A stretch of DNA of 64,000 nucleotides from REEB95 sp050729835 (GCA_050729835.1 JBOHLS010000005.1:1-64000); one strand, 5' to 3'; positions 9,606 through 19,383 are shown, counted from the stretch's first letter. Notes: generated from the sequence alone by a model not told the origin. Numbers and translations are program-made.

Positions 9606-10772
9606 TCACCGCTTGCCAAAGTAGAGTTCGAGAAACGACGCGTAAATTCGCGTCAGCGCCTCGATATCGTTAACGGTCGTGCGCTCGTCGACCTTGTGCG
9701 CGGTCTCGCCGACCGGGCCGAACTCTGCCACCGGGCAATAGCGCTGGATGAAGCGCGCGTCGGAGGTGCCGCCGCCGGTGGACAGCGTCGGTTTGCGGCC
9801 GGTGACGCCTTCGATCGCCTGGACCAGCTTGTCGCTGACCTCGCCCGGCGGCACCAGGAAGGATTCGCCGCTGACCTGGATTTTGAGCTCATATTTTCCG
9901 CCAGCGCGGTCGAGCTGCTGGCGCAGCCAGGCTTCTATCGTCTGGCCGCTCCACCGGTCGTTGAAGCGGACGTTGAACACCGCCTTGGCGCGATCCGGGA
10001 TGACGTTGGCGGCGGGATTGCCGATGTCAATCGTCGCCACCTGGAGATTGGACGCCTCGAACCGAGCGCTGCCATCGTCGATCGGCGTGCGCGTCAGCGC
10101 ATCGAGCATACGAACCAGACGGTGCGCCGCGTTGTCGGCGAAATGGGGATAGGCGGTATGACCCTGGACGCCGAACGCGGTCAGGGTGCCGTTGAGGCTG
10201 CCGCGCCGGCCGATCTTGATCATGTCGCCGAGTGCCTGGCGGCTGGTCGGCTCGCCGACCATGCAGGCATCGAGCTTCTCGCCGCGCTTGGCGAGGGTCT
10301 CGAGCACTTTGCGCGTGCCGTTGATCGCCACCGCCTCCTCGTCGCCGGTAATCAGCAGGCTGAGCGAGCCGCCAAAATCGCGCCCGCGCGCGGCGACGAA
10401 GCGCGCGGCGGCGGCGGCAAAGCAGGCGATGGCGCTCTTCATGTCGGCGGCGCCACGGCCAATGAGAACCCCGTCCTTGACCGTTCCGGCGAACGGATCG
10501 ACCGACCAGTTGGCGACGTTGCCCGGCGGCACGACGTCGGTGTGCCCGGCGAAGCACAGATTGCGGCCCGCCTTGCCGAGCCGAGCGTAGAGGTTGAGCA
10601 CCGTCTCGGTGCCCGGCTCGGCGAATTCGAGCGTCTCGCAAGCAAAGCCGATGCGCTCGAGCGCCCGCGCCAGATGCGCGATCGCGCCCTCGTCCTTGGG
10701 TGTCACGCTCGGAAAGCGCACCAATTCGGTGGTGAGCGCGACGGGGTCGATGGTGGCGGCGGTCGCGGGCAT
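9606..10772 (-). CDS. dapE: Succinyl-diaminopimelate desuccinylase
   Basis: Hydrolyses N-succinyl-LL-diaminopimelate in lysine and peptidoglycan synthesis. 388 residues of the M20 metallopeptidase fold. Zinc-ligand motifs visible are FAGHTDVVPPG, GRGAADMKS and GDEEAVAINGT (catalytic Glu and ligand Glu). Near the C-terminus GGTSDARFI supplies a further active-site segment. The ATG overlaps the dapD stop by one base (TGATG), so the two are cotranscribed and probably coupled. A longer open frame upstream is only dapD read in another frame. Confidence 0.97.
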   Translation of the reverse strand: MPATAATIDPVALTTELVRFPSVTPKDEGAIAHLARALERIGFACETLEFAEPGTETVLNLYARLGKAGRNLCFAGHTDVVPPGNVANWSVDPFAGTVKDGVLIGRGAADMKSAIACFAAAAARFVAARGRDFGGSLSLLITGDEEAVAINGTRKVLETLAKRGEKLDACMVGEPTSRQALGDMIKIGRRGSLNGTLTAFGVQGHTAYPHFADNAAHRLVRMLDALTRTPIDDGSARFEASNLQVATIDIGNPAANVIPDRAKAVFNVRFNDRWSGQTIEAWLRQQLDRAGGKYELKIQVSGESFLVPPGEVSDKLVQAIEGVTGRKPTLSTGGGTSDARFIQRYCPVAEFGPVGETAHKVDERTTVNDIEALTRIYASFLELYFGKR

Positions 10773-11602
10773 CAGTCGCGCAGCAGTTCGTTGATCGAGG
10801 TGCGCGAGCGCGTGCGCGCGTCGACCCGCTTGACGATGACACAGCAGGCGAGGTTCGGCCCACCCGGCGTGCGCGCCGGCAGGCTGCCCGGCACGACGAC
10901 GGAATAGGCCGGCACGAGGCCGAGAAAGGTTTCGCCGGTAGCGCGGTCGACCACCTTGGTCGAGGCGCCGATGAAGCAGCCCATCGCCAGCACGGCCCCT
11001 TCCTCGACGAGGACGCCTTCGGCGACTTCGCTGCGCGCGCCGATGAAGCAGTTGTCCTCGACGATCACCGGCTGCGCCTGCACCGGCTCGAGCACGCCGC
11101 CGATACCGACGCCGCCCGAGATGTGGCAGTTGCGGCCGATCTGGGCGCAAGAGCCGACCGTCGACCAGGTGTCGATCATCGTGCCCTCGCCGACATGGGC
11201 GCCGACATTGATGAAGCACGGCATCAGCACGGCGCCCGGCGCGATATAGGCCGAATGCCGCACCACCGCGCCAGGCACGGCGCGGAAGCCCGCCTTCTTG
11301 AACTTGGCGGCGCTCCAGCCGGTGAATTTCGACGGCACCTTGTCCCACCATTTGGCGCCGCCGGGGCCGCCGGCGATCGGCGTCATGTCGGTGAGGCGGA
11401 ACGACAACAGCACCGCCTTCTTGAGCCACTCCTCGACCTGCCAGCCTCCGTCGCGTTTGGTCGCGACGCGCAGCGCGCCCGAATCGAGCGCATCGAGCGC
11501 GGCCGCAACCGCCTTGCGCGCCGCTGCCTTGGTCTTGGCGCCGAGGCGGTCGCGCGCCTCCCAGGCGGCGTCGATGGTGGCTTGCAGCCGTGCGATATCC
11601 AT
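10772..11602 (-). CDS. dapD: 2,3,4,5-tetrahydropyridine-2,6-dicarboxylate N-succinyltransferase
   Basis: Precedes DapE in the succinylase branch of lysine synthesis. 276 residues: helical N-terminal domain, then a left-handed beta helix with hexapeptide repeats (for example [23 protein letters not shown] and [18 protein letters not shown]). The C-terminal strand ends near [13 protein letters not shown]. Length and motifs match the family. It is first in the dapD-dapE operon and diverges from the pirin gene. Confidence 0.97.
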   Translation of the reverse strand: MDIARLQATIDAAWEARDRLGAKTKAAARKAVAAALDALDSGALRVATKRDGGWQVEEWLKKAVLLSFRLTDMTPIAGGPGGAKWWDKVPSKFTGWSAAKFKKAGFRAVPGAVVRHSAYIAPGAVLMPCFINVGAHVGEGTMIDTWSTVGSCAQIGRNCHISGGVGIGGVLEPVQAQPVIVEDNCFIGARSEVAEGVLVEEGAVLAMGCFIGASTKVVDRATGETFLGLVPAYSVVVPGSLPARTPGGPNLACCVIVKRVDARTRSRTSINELLRD

Positions 11603-11683
11603 GGCGCGCGCAAAATGCGGTGCGCGCCCTGCGCTGTCAACCGTCGCCCGGCGGCATTAGACTGGCCGACAAAGGAGGCGCCA

Positions 11684-12601
11684 ATGAGCCAAAAACCCGC
11701 GTCGCGATCCACGGCCATCGACGACCCGACCGCGCCGATCGACTTGGTGATCGAGCCGCGCACACGCGACCTCGGCGATGGCTTCGAGGTGCGCCGCGTT
11801 CTGCCCTATGCCAAGCGCCACATGGTCGGACCGTTCATCTTCTTCGACCATTTCGGGCCGACCGTGCTGCACGCCGGCACCGGGCTCGACGTCCGGCCGC
11901 ATCCGCATATCGGCCTCGCCACGATCACCTATCTGTTCAGCGGCGAGATCATGCATCGCGACAGCCTGGGCACGGCGCAGGTCATCCGGCCGGGCGCGGT
12001 CAACTGGATGACCGCCGGACGCGGTATCGTCCATTCCGAGCGCACGCCGGCGGAGACTCGTCAGCAGGCATCGCCGATCTACGGCATCCAGAGCTGGGTG
12101 GCGCTGCCGCGGGCGCGTGAGGAGATCGAGCCCGGCTTCGAGCACGTTTCGGCGGCGAGCCTGTCGGCGATCGAAGGCGACGGCGTCTCCGCCCGATTGA
12201 TCGCCGGAAACCTGTTCGGCAAGACATCGCCGGTCGCGACGCAGTCGCCGCTGTTCTATGCCGACGTCACGCTACGCGTCGGCGCGACCGTGACGATGGC
12301 GCCGGATTACGCCCAGCGCGCCGCCTACCTGCTCGAAGGTGCGGTCGACTGCGCCGGCGAGCGACACGCGCCGCCACAGATGCTGGTGTTCGACAGCAAG
12401 GCGCGCGCGGCGATCACGGCGCGCGAGCCGGCGCGGCTACTGCTGCTCGGCGGCGAGCCGCTCGACGGCGAGCGTCACATCTGGTGGAACCTGGTGTCGA
12501 GTTCGGCCGAGCGCATCGAGCAGGCGAAGCGCGACTGGAAGGAAGGCCGCTTCCCGAAAATCCCCGGTGACAGCGCCGAGTTCATTCCCCTGCCGGCGTG
12601 A
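11684..12601 (+). CDS. Pirin family protein (bicupin)
   Basis: 305 residues with the pirin N-terminal cupin. The metal-binding signature is in FDHFGP, then HPHIGLATITYLFSGEIMHRDSLG, followed by GRGIVHSE. Bacterial pirins have been linked to quercetinase activity and redox regulation, but the substrate cannot be assigned from sequence. ATG is preceded by an excellent AAAGGAGG site at 11671-11678. The last 20 bases overlap the convergent HAD gene. Confidence 0.9.
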   Translation: MSQKPASRSTAIDDPTAPIDLVIEPRTRDLGDGFEVRRVLPYAKRHMVGPFIFFDHFGPTVLHAGTGLDVRPHPHIGLATITYLFSGEIMHRDSLGTAQVIRPGAVNWMTAGRGIVHSERTPAETRQQASPIYGIQSWVALPRAREEIEPGFEHVSAASLSAIEGDGVSARLIAGNLFGKTSPVATQSPLFYADVTLRVGATVTMAPDYAQRAAYLLEGAVDCAGERHAPPQMLVFDSKARAAITAREPARLLLLGGEPLDGERHIWWNLVSSSAERIEQAKRDWKEGRFPKIPGDSAEFIPLPA

Positions 12602-13277
12602 GCGCGGCAAGGAAATCAGTCAAATCGTCGATGGTGTGATGGATGGCGGCAGCGTGTGTTGCGCCGAGCTCGGCATGCGGGCCGCCGCGCAGCCAGATCG
12701 TCGTCATGCCGAGCGCCGCCGCCGGCGGCAGGTTGCGCGCCATGTCCTCGACCATGGCGGCGCGCGCCGGCTCGACGGCATAGGTTTCGATCAAGGCGTG
12801 GTAGCCCGCTTCGTTCGGCTTCGGCTGATAGTCGATGGCGAGGATGTCGTGAATGGCGGCGAACCGTTCGGCCAGGCCGAGCCGATCAAGCACCCGCTCG
12901 GCATGGCGCCGGGTACCGTTGGTGAACACGAGCTTGCGCCCGGGCAGCGCAGCCAACGCGCGGTCGAGCGCCGGTGCCGGCTGAACCGCGGAGACGTCGA
13001 TCTCGTGGACGTAATCGAGGAATTGCTGGGGTTCGATGCCGTACTCGTTCATCAGGCCGCGCAGCGTCGTGCCATGCTCCTGGAAATAGCGGCGGCGCAG
13101 CGCGTGCGCACCTTCGAGATCGAGCTTTAGCTCCTCCATGAGGTAGCGCGCCATGCGCTGCTCGACCTCGACGTAAAGGCGGCAAGACGACGGATAGAGC
13201 GTGTTATCGAGATCGAAGACCCAGGTATCGATGTGGTCGAACGAACGGACGCGCGGCAGGGATTCGGTCAGGCTCAT
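12582..13277 (-). CDS. HAD-family pyrimidine 5'-nucleotidase-like hydrolase
   Basis: 231 residues from ATG 13277 (MSLTES). HAD motif I is DLDNTLYP (nucleophile Asp), motif II FTNGTRRHAERVL, motif III Lys in QPKPNEAGY, and motif IV the acidic VEDMARNL. This arrangement and the Tyr-Pro after motif I match the SDT1/YjjG-like pyrimidine nucleotidase subfamily, which dephosphorylates UMP/CMP or damaged nucleotides. The exact substrate is inferred. A further upstream ATG (13373) would add an Arg-rich extension not seen in the family. Confidence 0.85.
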   Translation of the reverse strand: MSLTESLPRVRSFDHIDTWVFDLDNTLYPSSCRLYVEVEQRMARYLMEELKLDLEGAHALRRRYFQEHGTTLRGLMNEYGIEPQQFLDYVHEIDVSAVQPAPALDRALAALPGRKLVFTNGTRRHAERVLDRLGLAERFAAIHDILAIDYQPKPNEAGYHALIETYAVEPARAAMVEDMARNLPPAAALGMTTIWLRGGPHAELGATHAAAIHHTIDDLTDFLAALTPAGE

Positions 13278-13376
13278 GGGTGCGGCGGTTATATGACGCA
13301 ACGGCGTGGCTTTGTCGATGCCTCGCTGGACGCGCGCAAGCCGGCGCCGCGACGCCGGCCCGCGGCGGATCAAGCG

Positions 13377-14189
13377 TTAATCGGCGGCCGCGGCAGTCGC
13401 TGTGGCGAGAGCGGCCGGCGCGGCGCCTTGCGGCCGCGACGCCGCCCAGTAGCCCAACGCCACGAATCCGGCGCCGGCGACGATGTTGCCGAGCGTCACC
13501 CACAGCATGTTCCAGCCGAATCCGGCCCAGGTCACGGCGTTGGGATGGGGGCTGAGCAGCGCGATCAGCAACAGCGTCATGTTCGCCACCGAGTGTTCGT
13601 AGCCGCTGCCGATGAAGCCGAACAGGCACCAGAACAGCGCGATGCAGCGGGCAGTATCGCTCTCCATCCGCGCCGCCATCCAGATCGCCAGGCAGACGAG
13701 CCAGTTGCACAGGATGGCACGGGCGAACAGCGACAAGGCCGGCGCATTCATCTTGGCCGCGGCGACGGCGAAGAGGAACTGACTCTTGGAATGCAGCACC
13801 GACCCGCCGCCGCCGGCGATGAAGATGACCGCCAGTAGCGCGCTGCCGAGCAGATTGCCGATCCACGACCCCGTCCAGCAGCCCAGCAGATCGCCGAGCC
13901 CCGCTTTGCCGCGCAGCACGCCCAGCGGCATGATCATGGTATGGCCGGTGAACAGATCGGACCCGGCGAAGATCACCAGCGTCAAGGCGATGCCGAACGA
14001 CACGCCCATGATCAGCGGCCGATAGGCCGGATCGACGTCCGACCCGACGCTGAAGATCAGAATGATGCTAAGGCCGATATAGGCGCCAGCCATCATCGCG
14101 CTCAGCAGAAAACCCAGCGGCGCGCGCTTGAGAAAGGCGCCTTTGGCGGCCGCGGTCGCGGCCAGCTTGTCGACGGTCTCGAGATACAT
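13377..14189 (-). CDS. nirC: Formate/nitrite transporter family protein, probably nitrite channel NirC
   Basis: 270 residues of the FNT family with six membrane helices. Conserved features are AGSDLFTGHTMIM (omega loop region), NWLVCLAIW, GYEHSVANM (central His of the pore) and the GNIVAGAGFVALGYW end. The family carries formate, nitrite or hydrosulfide. Nitrite is favoured because it diverges from a siroheme nitrite reductase module. An Ala-rich C-terminal tail follows the last helix. The start at 14189 (MYLETVDKL) matches the family N-terminus. Confidence 0.85.
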   Translation of the reverse strand: MYLETVDKLAATAAAKGAFLKRAPLGFLLSAMMAGAYIGLSIILIFSVGSDVDPAYRPLIMGVSFGIALTLVIFAGSDLFTGHTMIMPLGVLRGKAGLGDLLGCWTGSWIGNLLGSALLAVIFIAGGGGSVLHSKSQFLFAVAAAKMNAPALSLFARAILCNWLVCLAIWMAARMESDTARCIALFWCLFGFIGSGYEHSVANMTLLLIALLSPHPNAVTWAGFGWNMLWVTLGNIVAGAGFVALGYWAASRPQGAAPAALATATAAAAD

Positions 14190-14527
14190 GCATGCCTCGT
14201 TCGGTTGGTGATCGCCTGCCGGTTCGCAAATGCCGGCCTCCGATCCCAACAGCGCAAGGAGCGTGCCAGCGAAAGCACACGCGGGAATTCGCCGGTCGCG
14301 CCGCTGCATCACGACCATCACTGCCCGCTGCGTTGGCGCGTTGCGAAACGATTTGCCCAAATTTTCACCGACGAGAAGGCGTGCATAAAAACTCCGCAGA
14401 TGAGTCGCCGTTAATCACATTTCTTGGGCACCACCGCCGGATCGCCTCGGCACGAAGCCGGTTTTCCGCGGCAACCCGATGATTCAAGGCGGGCCGCGCG
14501 GCTGGCATCGCGGTTGCAATACCCGCG
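14190..14527. promoter_or_regulatory. Divergent nirC/nirA intergenic region
   Basis: 338 bases with no gene that could be supported. It contains moderately AT-rich patches (about 14365-14420) and the start-proximal sigma-54-like site listed separately. It must carry the promoters for both the transporter and the reductase operon. No clear NtrC- or FNR-type palindrome was recognised by eye. Confidence 0.5.
14503..14518 (+). promoter_or_regulatory. Candidate sigma-54 (-24/-12) promoter before nirA
   Basis: TGGCATCGCGGTTGCA has GG and GC dinucleotides exactly 12 bases apart, with the GGC and TTGCA halves of the RpoN consensus. Nitrogen-regulated nitrite reductases are often RpoN/NtrC dependent. 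The predicted start of transcription (about 14529) falls on the coding start, which would leave almost no leader. Either the transcript is leaderless or the match is chance. Confidence 0.35.
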
Positions 14528-14530
14528 GTG

Positions 14531-16261
14531 ATGACCACCGACGCAATCCTGAGCGACGAGCAAAAGCAGTATCTCGAAGGCTTCCTGAGCGCCGTGGCGG
14601 CGCGCAACGGCGGTCCGGGCGGCAGCGCGCCCGACATCCATCGCATCGCCCAGGATCGCTTCGTCGCCGCCGGCAAGTCGCTGACCGCCGAGGAAGAGGC
14701 CAAGCGCAAGACGCCGCCGCTCGACATGTGGGACGAGATCGTTGCCAACGCCGCCGCGTCGCGCGCGCCGAAGGGTATCGACGTCTTCCGCCATAAATTC
14801 TTCGGCCTGTTCTACGTCGCGCCGGCCCAGGATTCGTTCATGTGCCGTCTGCGCATTCCGAACGGCATCCTCAAAGCGCATCAGCTCGAGGGCCTTGCCC
14901 GGCTCGCCGAGACGTTGGGCGGCGGCACGCTCGACGTTACCGCCCGCGCCAACCTGCAGATCCGCGAGGTGCCGCCGAGTGCGGCGATCGAGCTGCTGAC
15001 CGGCATCCAGGACCTCGGCCTTACCTCGCGCGGCGCCGGCGCCGACAACATCCGCAACGTCACCGGCAGCCCGACCGCCGGCATCGACCCGAGCGAATTG
15101 ATCGATACCAGGCCGCTGGCGCGCGCTCTGCATTTCACGATCCTCAACCACCGCGAGCTCTATGGCCTGCCGCGCAAATTCAATATTGCCTTCGACGGCG
15201 GCGGCCAGGTCGGCGTGCTCGCAGACACCAACGACATCGGCTTTGCCGCCGTGCGCGTCGCGGATGGCGCGTCCGTGCCGGCCGGTGTCTATTTCCGGAT
15301 GGCGCTCGGCGGCATCACTGGGCACGGCGATTTCGCGCGCGACGCCGGCATCCTGCTCAAGCCCGAGGAATGCGTCGCCGCCGCGGTCGCCGTGGTACGC
15401 GTCTTCATCGCCTATGGCGACCGCACCGACCGCAAGCGGGCGCGGCTCAAATACCTGCTCGACGAGTGGGGCATGGACCGCTTCATGGCCGAGGTGGGGA
15501 GGGAGTTGTCCTTCGCGCCGCCGCGTGTGCCGCCCGATCAGTGCTCGCCGCGCGGTCCGCTGCTGAAGCACGGCCATATCGGCATCCACAGGCAGAAGCA
15601 GAAAGGGATGGACTATATCGGCGTCGGGCTTCCGGTCGGGCGCCTCAGCGCGGCGCAGGCGCACGGCCTGGCGGCGATCGCGACGCAATTCGGCAGCGGC
15701 ACGATCCGGCTGACGGTCTGGCAGAACCTGATCCTGTCGGATATCAGCGACGCCAAGCTGCCGGGCGCGCGCAAAGCGATCGAGGAGCTCGGGCTCGGCG
15801 CCGAGGCGTCGCCGATCCGCGGCGCGCTGGTCGCCTGCACCGGCAACACCGGCTGCAAGTTCGCCGCCACCGACACCAAGGCGCAGGCGCTTTACCTGGC
15901 GCAATACCTCGAAACTCGGATCAAGCTCGATCAGCCGATCAACATCCATCTCACCGGCTGTCCCCATTCCTGCGCGCAGCATTACGTCGGCGACATCGGC
16001 CTGCTCGGCGTCAAAGTCGCGCAAGGCGACGAGCCGATCGAAGGCTATACCGTCGTCGTTGGCGGCGGCGACGGCAGCGATCAATGCTTGGCGCGCGAGA
16101 TCGCCCGCGACGTGCCCTTCGCCGACGTCGCCGACCGGCTCGAGGCGCTGCTTCGCAATTACCTGGCGAAGCGCCGCGCGGCCGAATCCTTCCATGAATT
16201 CGCCAATCGGCACTCGGTCGAGGACTTGCAGGCGATGCTGGCGACGGAGCCCGGACGATGA
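14531..16261 (+). CDS. nirA: Siroheme/4Fe-4S nitrite reductase, NirA family
   Basis: 576 residues with the duplicated nitrite/sulfite reductase architecture: ferredoxin-like half, siroheme domain, ferredoxin-like half, siroheme domain. The cluster and siroheme ligands are Cys436, Cys442 (C-x5-C), Cys477 and Cys481 (CPHSC). Six-electron reduction of nitrite to ammonium is favoured over sulfite reduction because of the adjacent FNT channel. Sulfite cannot be excluded, since the families share motifs. GTG at 14528 is an alternative start one codon up. ATGA overlap with the downstream flavoprotein implies an operon. This is assimilatory rather than dissimilatory, with no signal peptide. Confidence 0.85.
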   Translation: MTTDAILSDEQKQYLEGFLSAVAARNGGPGGSAPDIHRIAQDRFVAAGKSLTAEEEAKRKTPPLDMWDEIVANAAASRAPKGIDVFRHKFFGLFYVAPAQDSFMCRLRIPNGILKAHQLEGLARLAETLGGGTLDVTARANLQIREVPPSAAIELLTGIQDLGLTSRGAGADNIRNVTGSPTAGIDPSELIDTRPLARALHFTILNHRELYGLPRKFNIAFDGGGQVGVLADTNDIGFAAVRVADGASVPAGVYFRMALGGITGHGDFARDAGILLKPEECVAAAVAVVRVFIAYGDRTDRKRARLKYLLDEWGMDRFMAEVGRELSFAPPRVPPDQCSPRGPLLKHGHIGIHRQKQKGMDYIGVGLPVGRLSAAQAHGLAAIATQFGSGTIRLTVWQNLILSDISDAKLPGARKAIEELGLGAEASPIRGALVACTGNTGCKFAATDTKAQALYLAQYLETRIKLDQPINIHLTGCPHSCAQHYVGDIGLLGVKVAQGDEPIEGYTVVVGGGDGSDQCLAREIARDVPFADVADRLEALLRNYLAKRRAAESFHEFANRHSVEDLQAMLATEPGR

Positions 16262-17811
16262 GCCATATCGCGCCACTGGTTCCCGACAACGCGCCGTTCA
16301 GCAGCGCCGAGCGCGCCTTCATCAACGGCTGGATCGCGGCCTACTATGCGCCGGCGACCGCGAGGACGGCGCCGGCCGCCCCGCCGGTCGAGGAATTCCC
16401 CTGGCACGACGCCTCGTTGCCGCTGGAGCGGCGGATGGAACTTGCGACCGGGCAGCCGTTGCCGCAGCTGCTGATGGCGGCGATGGCACAGCAGGATTGC
16501 GGCCAATGCGGCTATCTCTGCCGCAGCTATGCCGCCGCCATCGCCGACGGCACGGAAAAGGCGCTGATACGCTGCGTTCCCGGCGGCAAGGAAACCGCCC
16601 GCAAGCTGAAAGAACTGCTCGAGACCGGCGGCGCGCCAGCACCGGCAACGGTTCCGGCCGCGCCGGCCGCCGCGACGGTTGCGCCAACCGCATCCGGCCT
16701 GGCCACCGTCGCGGCCCAATTCCGTGGCGCGCGGCCGCTCAACCGCGCCGACTCCGCCAAGGATACGCGCCAGGTGGTGCTGAATCTCTACGGTTCGGGC
16801 CTGCGCTATCAAACCGGCGACAGTCTCGGCGTCATGCCGACCAACTGCCCCGAGTCCGTTGCCGCGATCGTCGCGGCCTTGGGTGCCGACCCCAACGCCG
16901 AAGTCGACGCGCCGAGCGGCGCGCACCTGCCGCTGTGCGAGGCGCTGAGCCGCGCCTGCGACATCGGCCGGCCGTCGGACGAAGCCGTCGAGGTGCTGGC
17001 GTCGCGCGCGCGCGATCCCGAACAGTCGCAGCGGCTCCAGGCGCTGGCCGAAGGCTATCCCGGCGCCGAGCCGGAGGGCGCCGACCTGCTCGAACTGTTG
17101 ACCGTCTTCCCCTCGGCGCGGCCGCCGTTGCAGGAGCTGATCTCGGCGCTGGCGCCGTTGCAGCCGCGGCTCTACTCGATCGCCTGCTCGCCGCTGGTGC
17201 ACGGCGGCGAGGTTCACCTGACGGTCGCGGCGGTGCGCTGGGAAAAGCGCGGCCGCGCGCGCAAGGGCATCGCCTCGTGCTTTCTCGCGGAGCGCGCGAT
17301 GACCGTGACCGCGATGCCGGTCTTCGTCCAACCGCCGGCGCACCGCTTCCGGCCGCCGGAATCCGACGATGCGCCGATGATCATGATCGGGCCCGGCACC
17401 GGCATCGCGCCGTTCCGCGCCTTCCTCCAGGAGCGCCGCGAGAACGGCGCCAAGGGTCGCAACTGGCTGTTCTTCGGCGACCGGCACCGCGCCACCGATT
17501 TCCTCTATGAGGACGAGCTGACCGCCTGGCACAAGGACGGGCTGCTGGCACGGCTCGACCTCGCCTTCTCGCGCGACCAGCCCGAACGCATCTACGTGCA
17601 GCAGCTCATGCGCGAGCAATCGGCGCGGCTGTGGCGCTGGCTCAACGACGGTGCCCACGTCTATGTCTGCGGCGCGATGGCCATGGGTCGCGATGTCGAG
17701 ACCGCGCTGGCCGCCATCGTCGCCCGTCAGGGCAGCATGGGAATCGGCGCCGCCAAGGCCTATCTGGCGCAGCTCGGCCGCGAGGAGCGGTTTGTGAAGG
17801 ACGTCTATTGA
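16258..17811 (+). CDS. Flavoprotein reductase with N-terminal Fe-S domain, electron donor for NirA
   Basis: 517 residues. Residues 1-70 are unique. Residues 80-120 hold a four-cysteine motif, Cys81, Cys84, Cys88 and Cys106 (DCGQCGYLC then CVPGG), resembling the RnfB-type 4Fe-4S module but with one residue less between the second and third Cys. The rest is a CysJ-like FAD/NAD(P)H diaphorase (PRLYSIACSP for FAD, GPGTGIAPFRAF for NADP, VYVCGAMAMGRDVE). The flavodoxin (FMN) domain of CysJ is absent. Inferred path: NADPH to FAD to Fe-S to the NirA siroheme. It overlaps both neighbours (ATGA before, TGATG after). Confidence 0.8.
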   Translation: MSHIAPLVPDNAPFSSAERAFINGWIAAYYAPATARTAPAAPPVEEFPWHDASLPLERRMELATGQPLPQLLMAAMAQQDCGQCGYLCRSYAAAIADGTEKALIRCVPGGKETARKLKELLETGGAPAPATVPAAPAAATVAPTASGLATVAAQFRGARPLNRADSAKDTRQVVLNLYGSGLRYQTGDSLGVMPTNCPESVAAIVAALGADPNAEVDAPSGAHLPLCEALSRACDIGRPSDEAVEVLASRARDPEQSQRLQALAEGYPGAEPEGADLLELLTVFPSARPPLQELISALAPLQPRLYSIACSPLVHGGEVHLTVAAVRWEKRGRARKGIASCFLAERAMTVTAMPVFVQPPAHRFRPPESDDAPMIMIGPGTGIAPFRAFLQERRENGAKGRNWLFFGDRHRATDFLYEDELTAWHKDGLLARLDLAFSRDQPERIYVQQLMREQSARLWRWLNDGAHVYVCGAMAMGRDVETALAAIVARQGSMGIGAAKAYLAQLGREERFVKDVY

Positions 17812-18434
17812 TGACCCACTTCCCGATCTGCCTCAATCTCGCCGGCAAGCGTTGCCTAGTCGTCGGCGTCGGACCCGAGGCGGAACGCAAGGCGGCGGCC
17901 TTGCAGCGCGCCGGCGCGCAGGTCGTCGCGACGCCGCATTTCGCGCCGGCCGATCTCGACGGCTGCGCGTTGGCGATGGCGGCGGATGTTACGCCCGCGG
18001 TGGGCACGGTCGTATCACGTGCGGCACAAGCGCGCGGCATTCCGGTCAACGTGGCGGATCGGCCTGAGCTGTGCAGCTTCATCACGCCAGCGGTGATCGA
18101 GCGCGCACCGGTGACGCTGGCGATCTCGACCGGTGGCGCCTCGCCGGCACTGGCGCGGCGCCTGCGCGAGACGCTCGACGCGATCGTGCCGCGTCGGCTT
18201 GGCGCGCTGGCGGCGCTCGCCGGCGAATTCCGCCTGCGTGTGCGGCGACAGATTGCCGATCCAGCACGGCGGCGTGCGTTCTGGGACCGGCTGCTCGACG
18301 GACCGGTGGCGCGGCTGGCGCTGGCCGGCGAGCAGGACGCGGCGCGCCGCCGGCTCGAAGTCGCGCTCGGCGCCGAAACCGCCGGCGCGGCGTCGCGTGA
18401 AGCCGCCCCCGAGGTTGCCCCTGAAGTCGCCTAA
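17811..18434 (+). CDS. Precorrin-2 dehydrogenase / sirohydrochlorin ferrochelatase-like (siroheme synthase N-terminal type)
   Basis: 207 residues with a Rossmann start [17 protein letters not shown] and the family segments [11 protein letters not shown] and [16 protein letters not shown]. It corresponds to the N-terminal half of CysG (Met8p type) without the uroporphyrinogen methyltransferase half. It should supply siroheme to the NirA reductase encoded in the same operon. The third glycine of the usual VVGGG is Val here, a mild deviation. The ATG overlaps the upstream stop (TGATG). The C-terminal tail is Ala/Glu/Pro-rich. Its 3' end overlaps convergent argB by four bases. Confidence 0.87.
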   Translation: MTHFPICLNLAGKRCLVVGVGPEAERKAAALQRAGAQVVATPHFAPADLDGCALAMAADVTPAVGTVVSRAAQARGIPVNVADRPELCSFITPAVIERAPVTLAISTGGASPALARRLRETLDAIVPRRLGALAALAGEFRLRVRRQIADPARRRAFWDRLLDGPVARLALAGEQDAARRRLEVALGAETAGAASREAAPEVAPEVA

Positions 18435-19357
18435 GCGTGGCGCGGCGCGGATTTGCGCCGGCGGATCAAGGTGCCGGCGCCCTCGGCGAACAACTCGAGC
18501 AGAATGGCATGCGGCACGCGGCCGTCGATGATGACCGCCGCCTCGACGCCGCCTTCAACCGCCTCGACGCAGGTCTCGACCTTGGGAATCATGCCGCCCG
18601 AGATCGTGCCGGCGGCGATCATCGCCTTGGCATCGGCGACCGCCAGCTCCTGAACCAGGCGCTTGTCGGCGTCGAGTACGCCGGTCACGTCGGTCAGCAG
18701 CAGCAGACGCACCGCCTTGACCGCCGCCGCCACCGCGCCGGCCGCGGTGTCGGCGTTGATGTTGTAGGTCTCGCCCACCGTGCCGACGCCGATCGGCGCG
18801 ATCACCGGGATGATGTCGGACTTGGCGAAATGCTCGAGCACCGGCGCATCGACGGCATAGGGCTCGCCGACGAAGCCCAGATCGAGCACTTTCTCGATCT
18901 GGCTGTCGGGATCGGCGTGCTTACGCGTCAGCTTGCGCGCGCGGATGAGGTCGGCGTCCTTGCCCGAAAGACCGATGGCGCGGCCGCCGGCGCGATTCAC
19001 CGCCGCGACGATCTCCTTGTTGATCGAGCCCGACAGCACCATCTCGACGATCTCGACCGTCGCCTGGTCGGTGACGCGCAGGCCGTCGACGAACGAGCTC
19101 TTGATCTTGAGCCGTTCGAGCATCTGGCCGATCTGCGGCCCGCCGCCGTGGACGATGATCGGATTGATGCCGACCTGTTTCAGCAGCACGACGTCGCGCG
19201 CAAAGCGGCCGGCGATCTCGGTATCGCCCATCGCGTGACCGCCGTATTTGACGACGACGGTCTTGCCGGCATAGCGCTTCATGTAGGGCAGCGCTTCCGA
19301 CAGCGTCGCGGCTTTCAACGCGGCGTCGGGCAGCGCCATCCGGGTCTTGTCGCTCAT
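18431..19357 (-). CDS. argB: Acetylglutamate kinase
   Basis: Phosphorylates N-acetylglutamate in arginine synthesis. 308 residues. The amino-acid-kinase start [11 protein letters not shown] and the substrate motif [14 protein letters not shown] are present. The segment [16 protein letters not shown] and the Lys in [19 protein letters not shown] match the family. It is the last gene of the minus-strand run that begins at rpmH, an order common in alphaproteobacteria. Confidence 0.97.
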   Translation of the reverse strand: MSDKTRMALPDAALKAATLSEALPYMKRYAGKTVVVKYGGHAMGDTEIAGRFARDVVLLKQVGINPIIVHGGGPQIGQMLERLKIKSSFVDGLRVTDQATVEIVEMVLSGSINKEIVAAVNRAGGRAIGLSGKDADLIRARKLTRKHADPDSQIEKVLDLGFVGEPYAVDAPVLEHFAKSDIIPVIAPIGVGTVGETYNINADTAAGAVAAAVKAVRLLLLTDVTGVLDADKRLVQELAVADAKAMIAAGTISGGMIPKVETCVEAVEGGVEAAVIIDGRVPHAILLELFAEGAGTLIRRRKSAPRHA

Positions 19358-19383
19358 GGCGGGGGTTTATAGCCGCATCGGTG

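Noticed and set aside
16258..17811. Sulfite reductase flavoprotein CysJ
   Set aside because: It lacks the N-terminal flavodoxin domain; an Fe-S module is present instead, and the neighbours favour nitrite reduction. Sulfite remains a lesser possibility.
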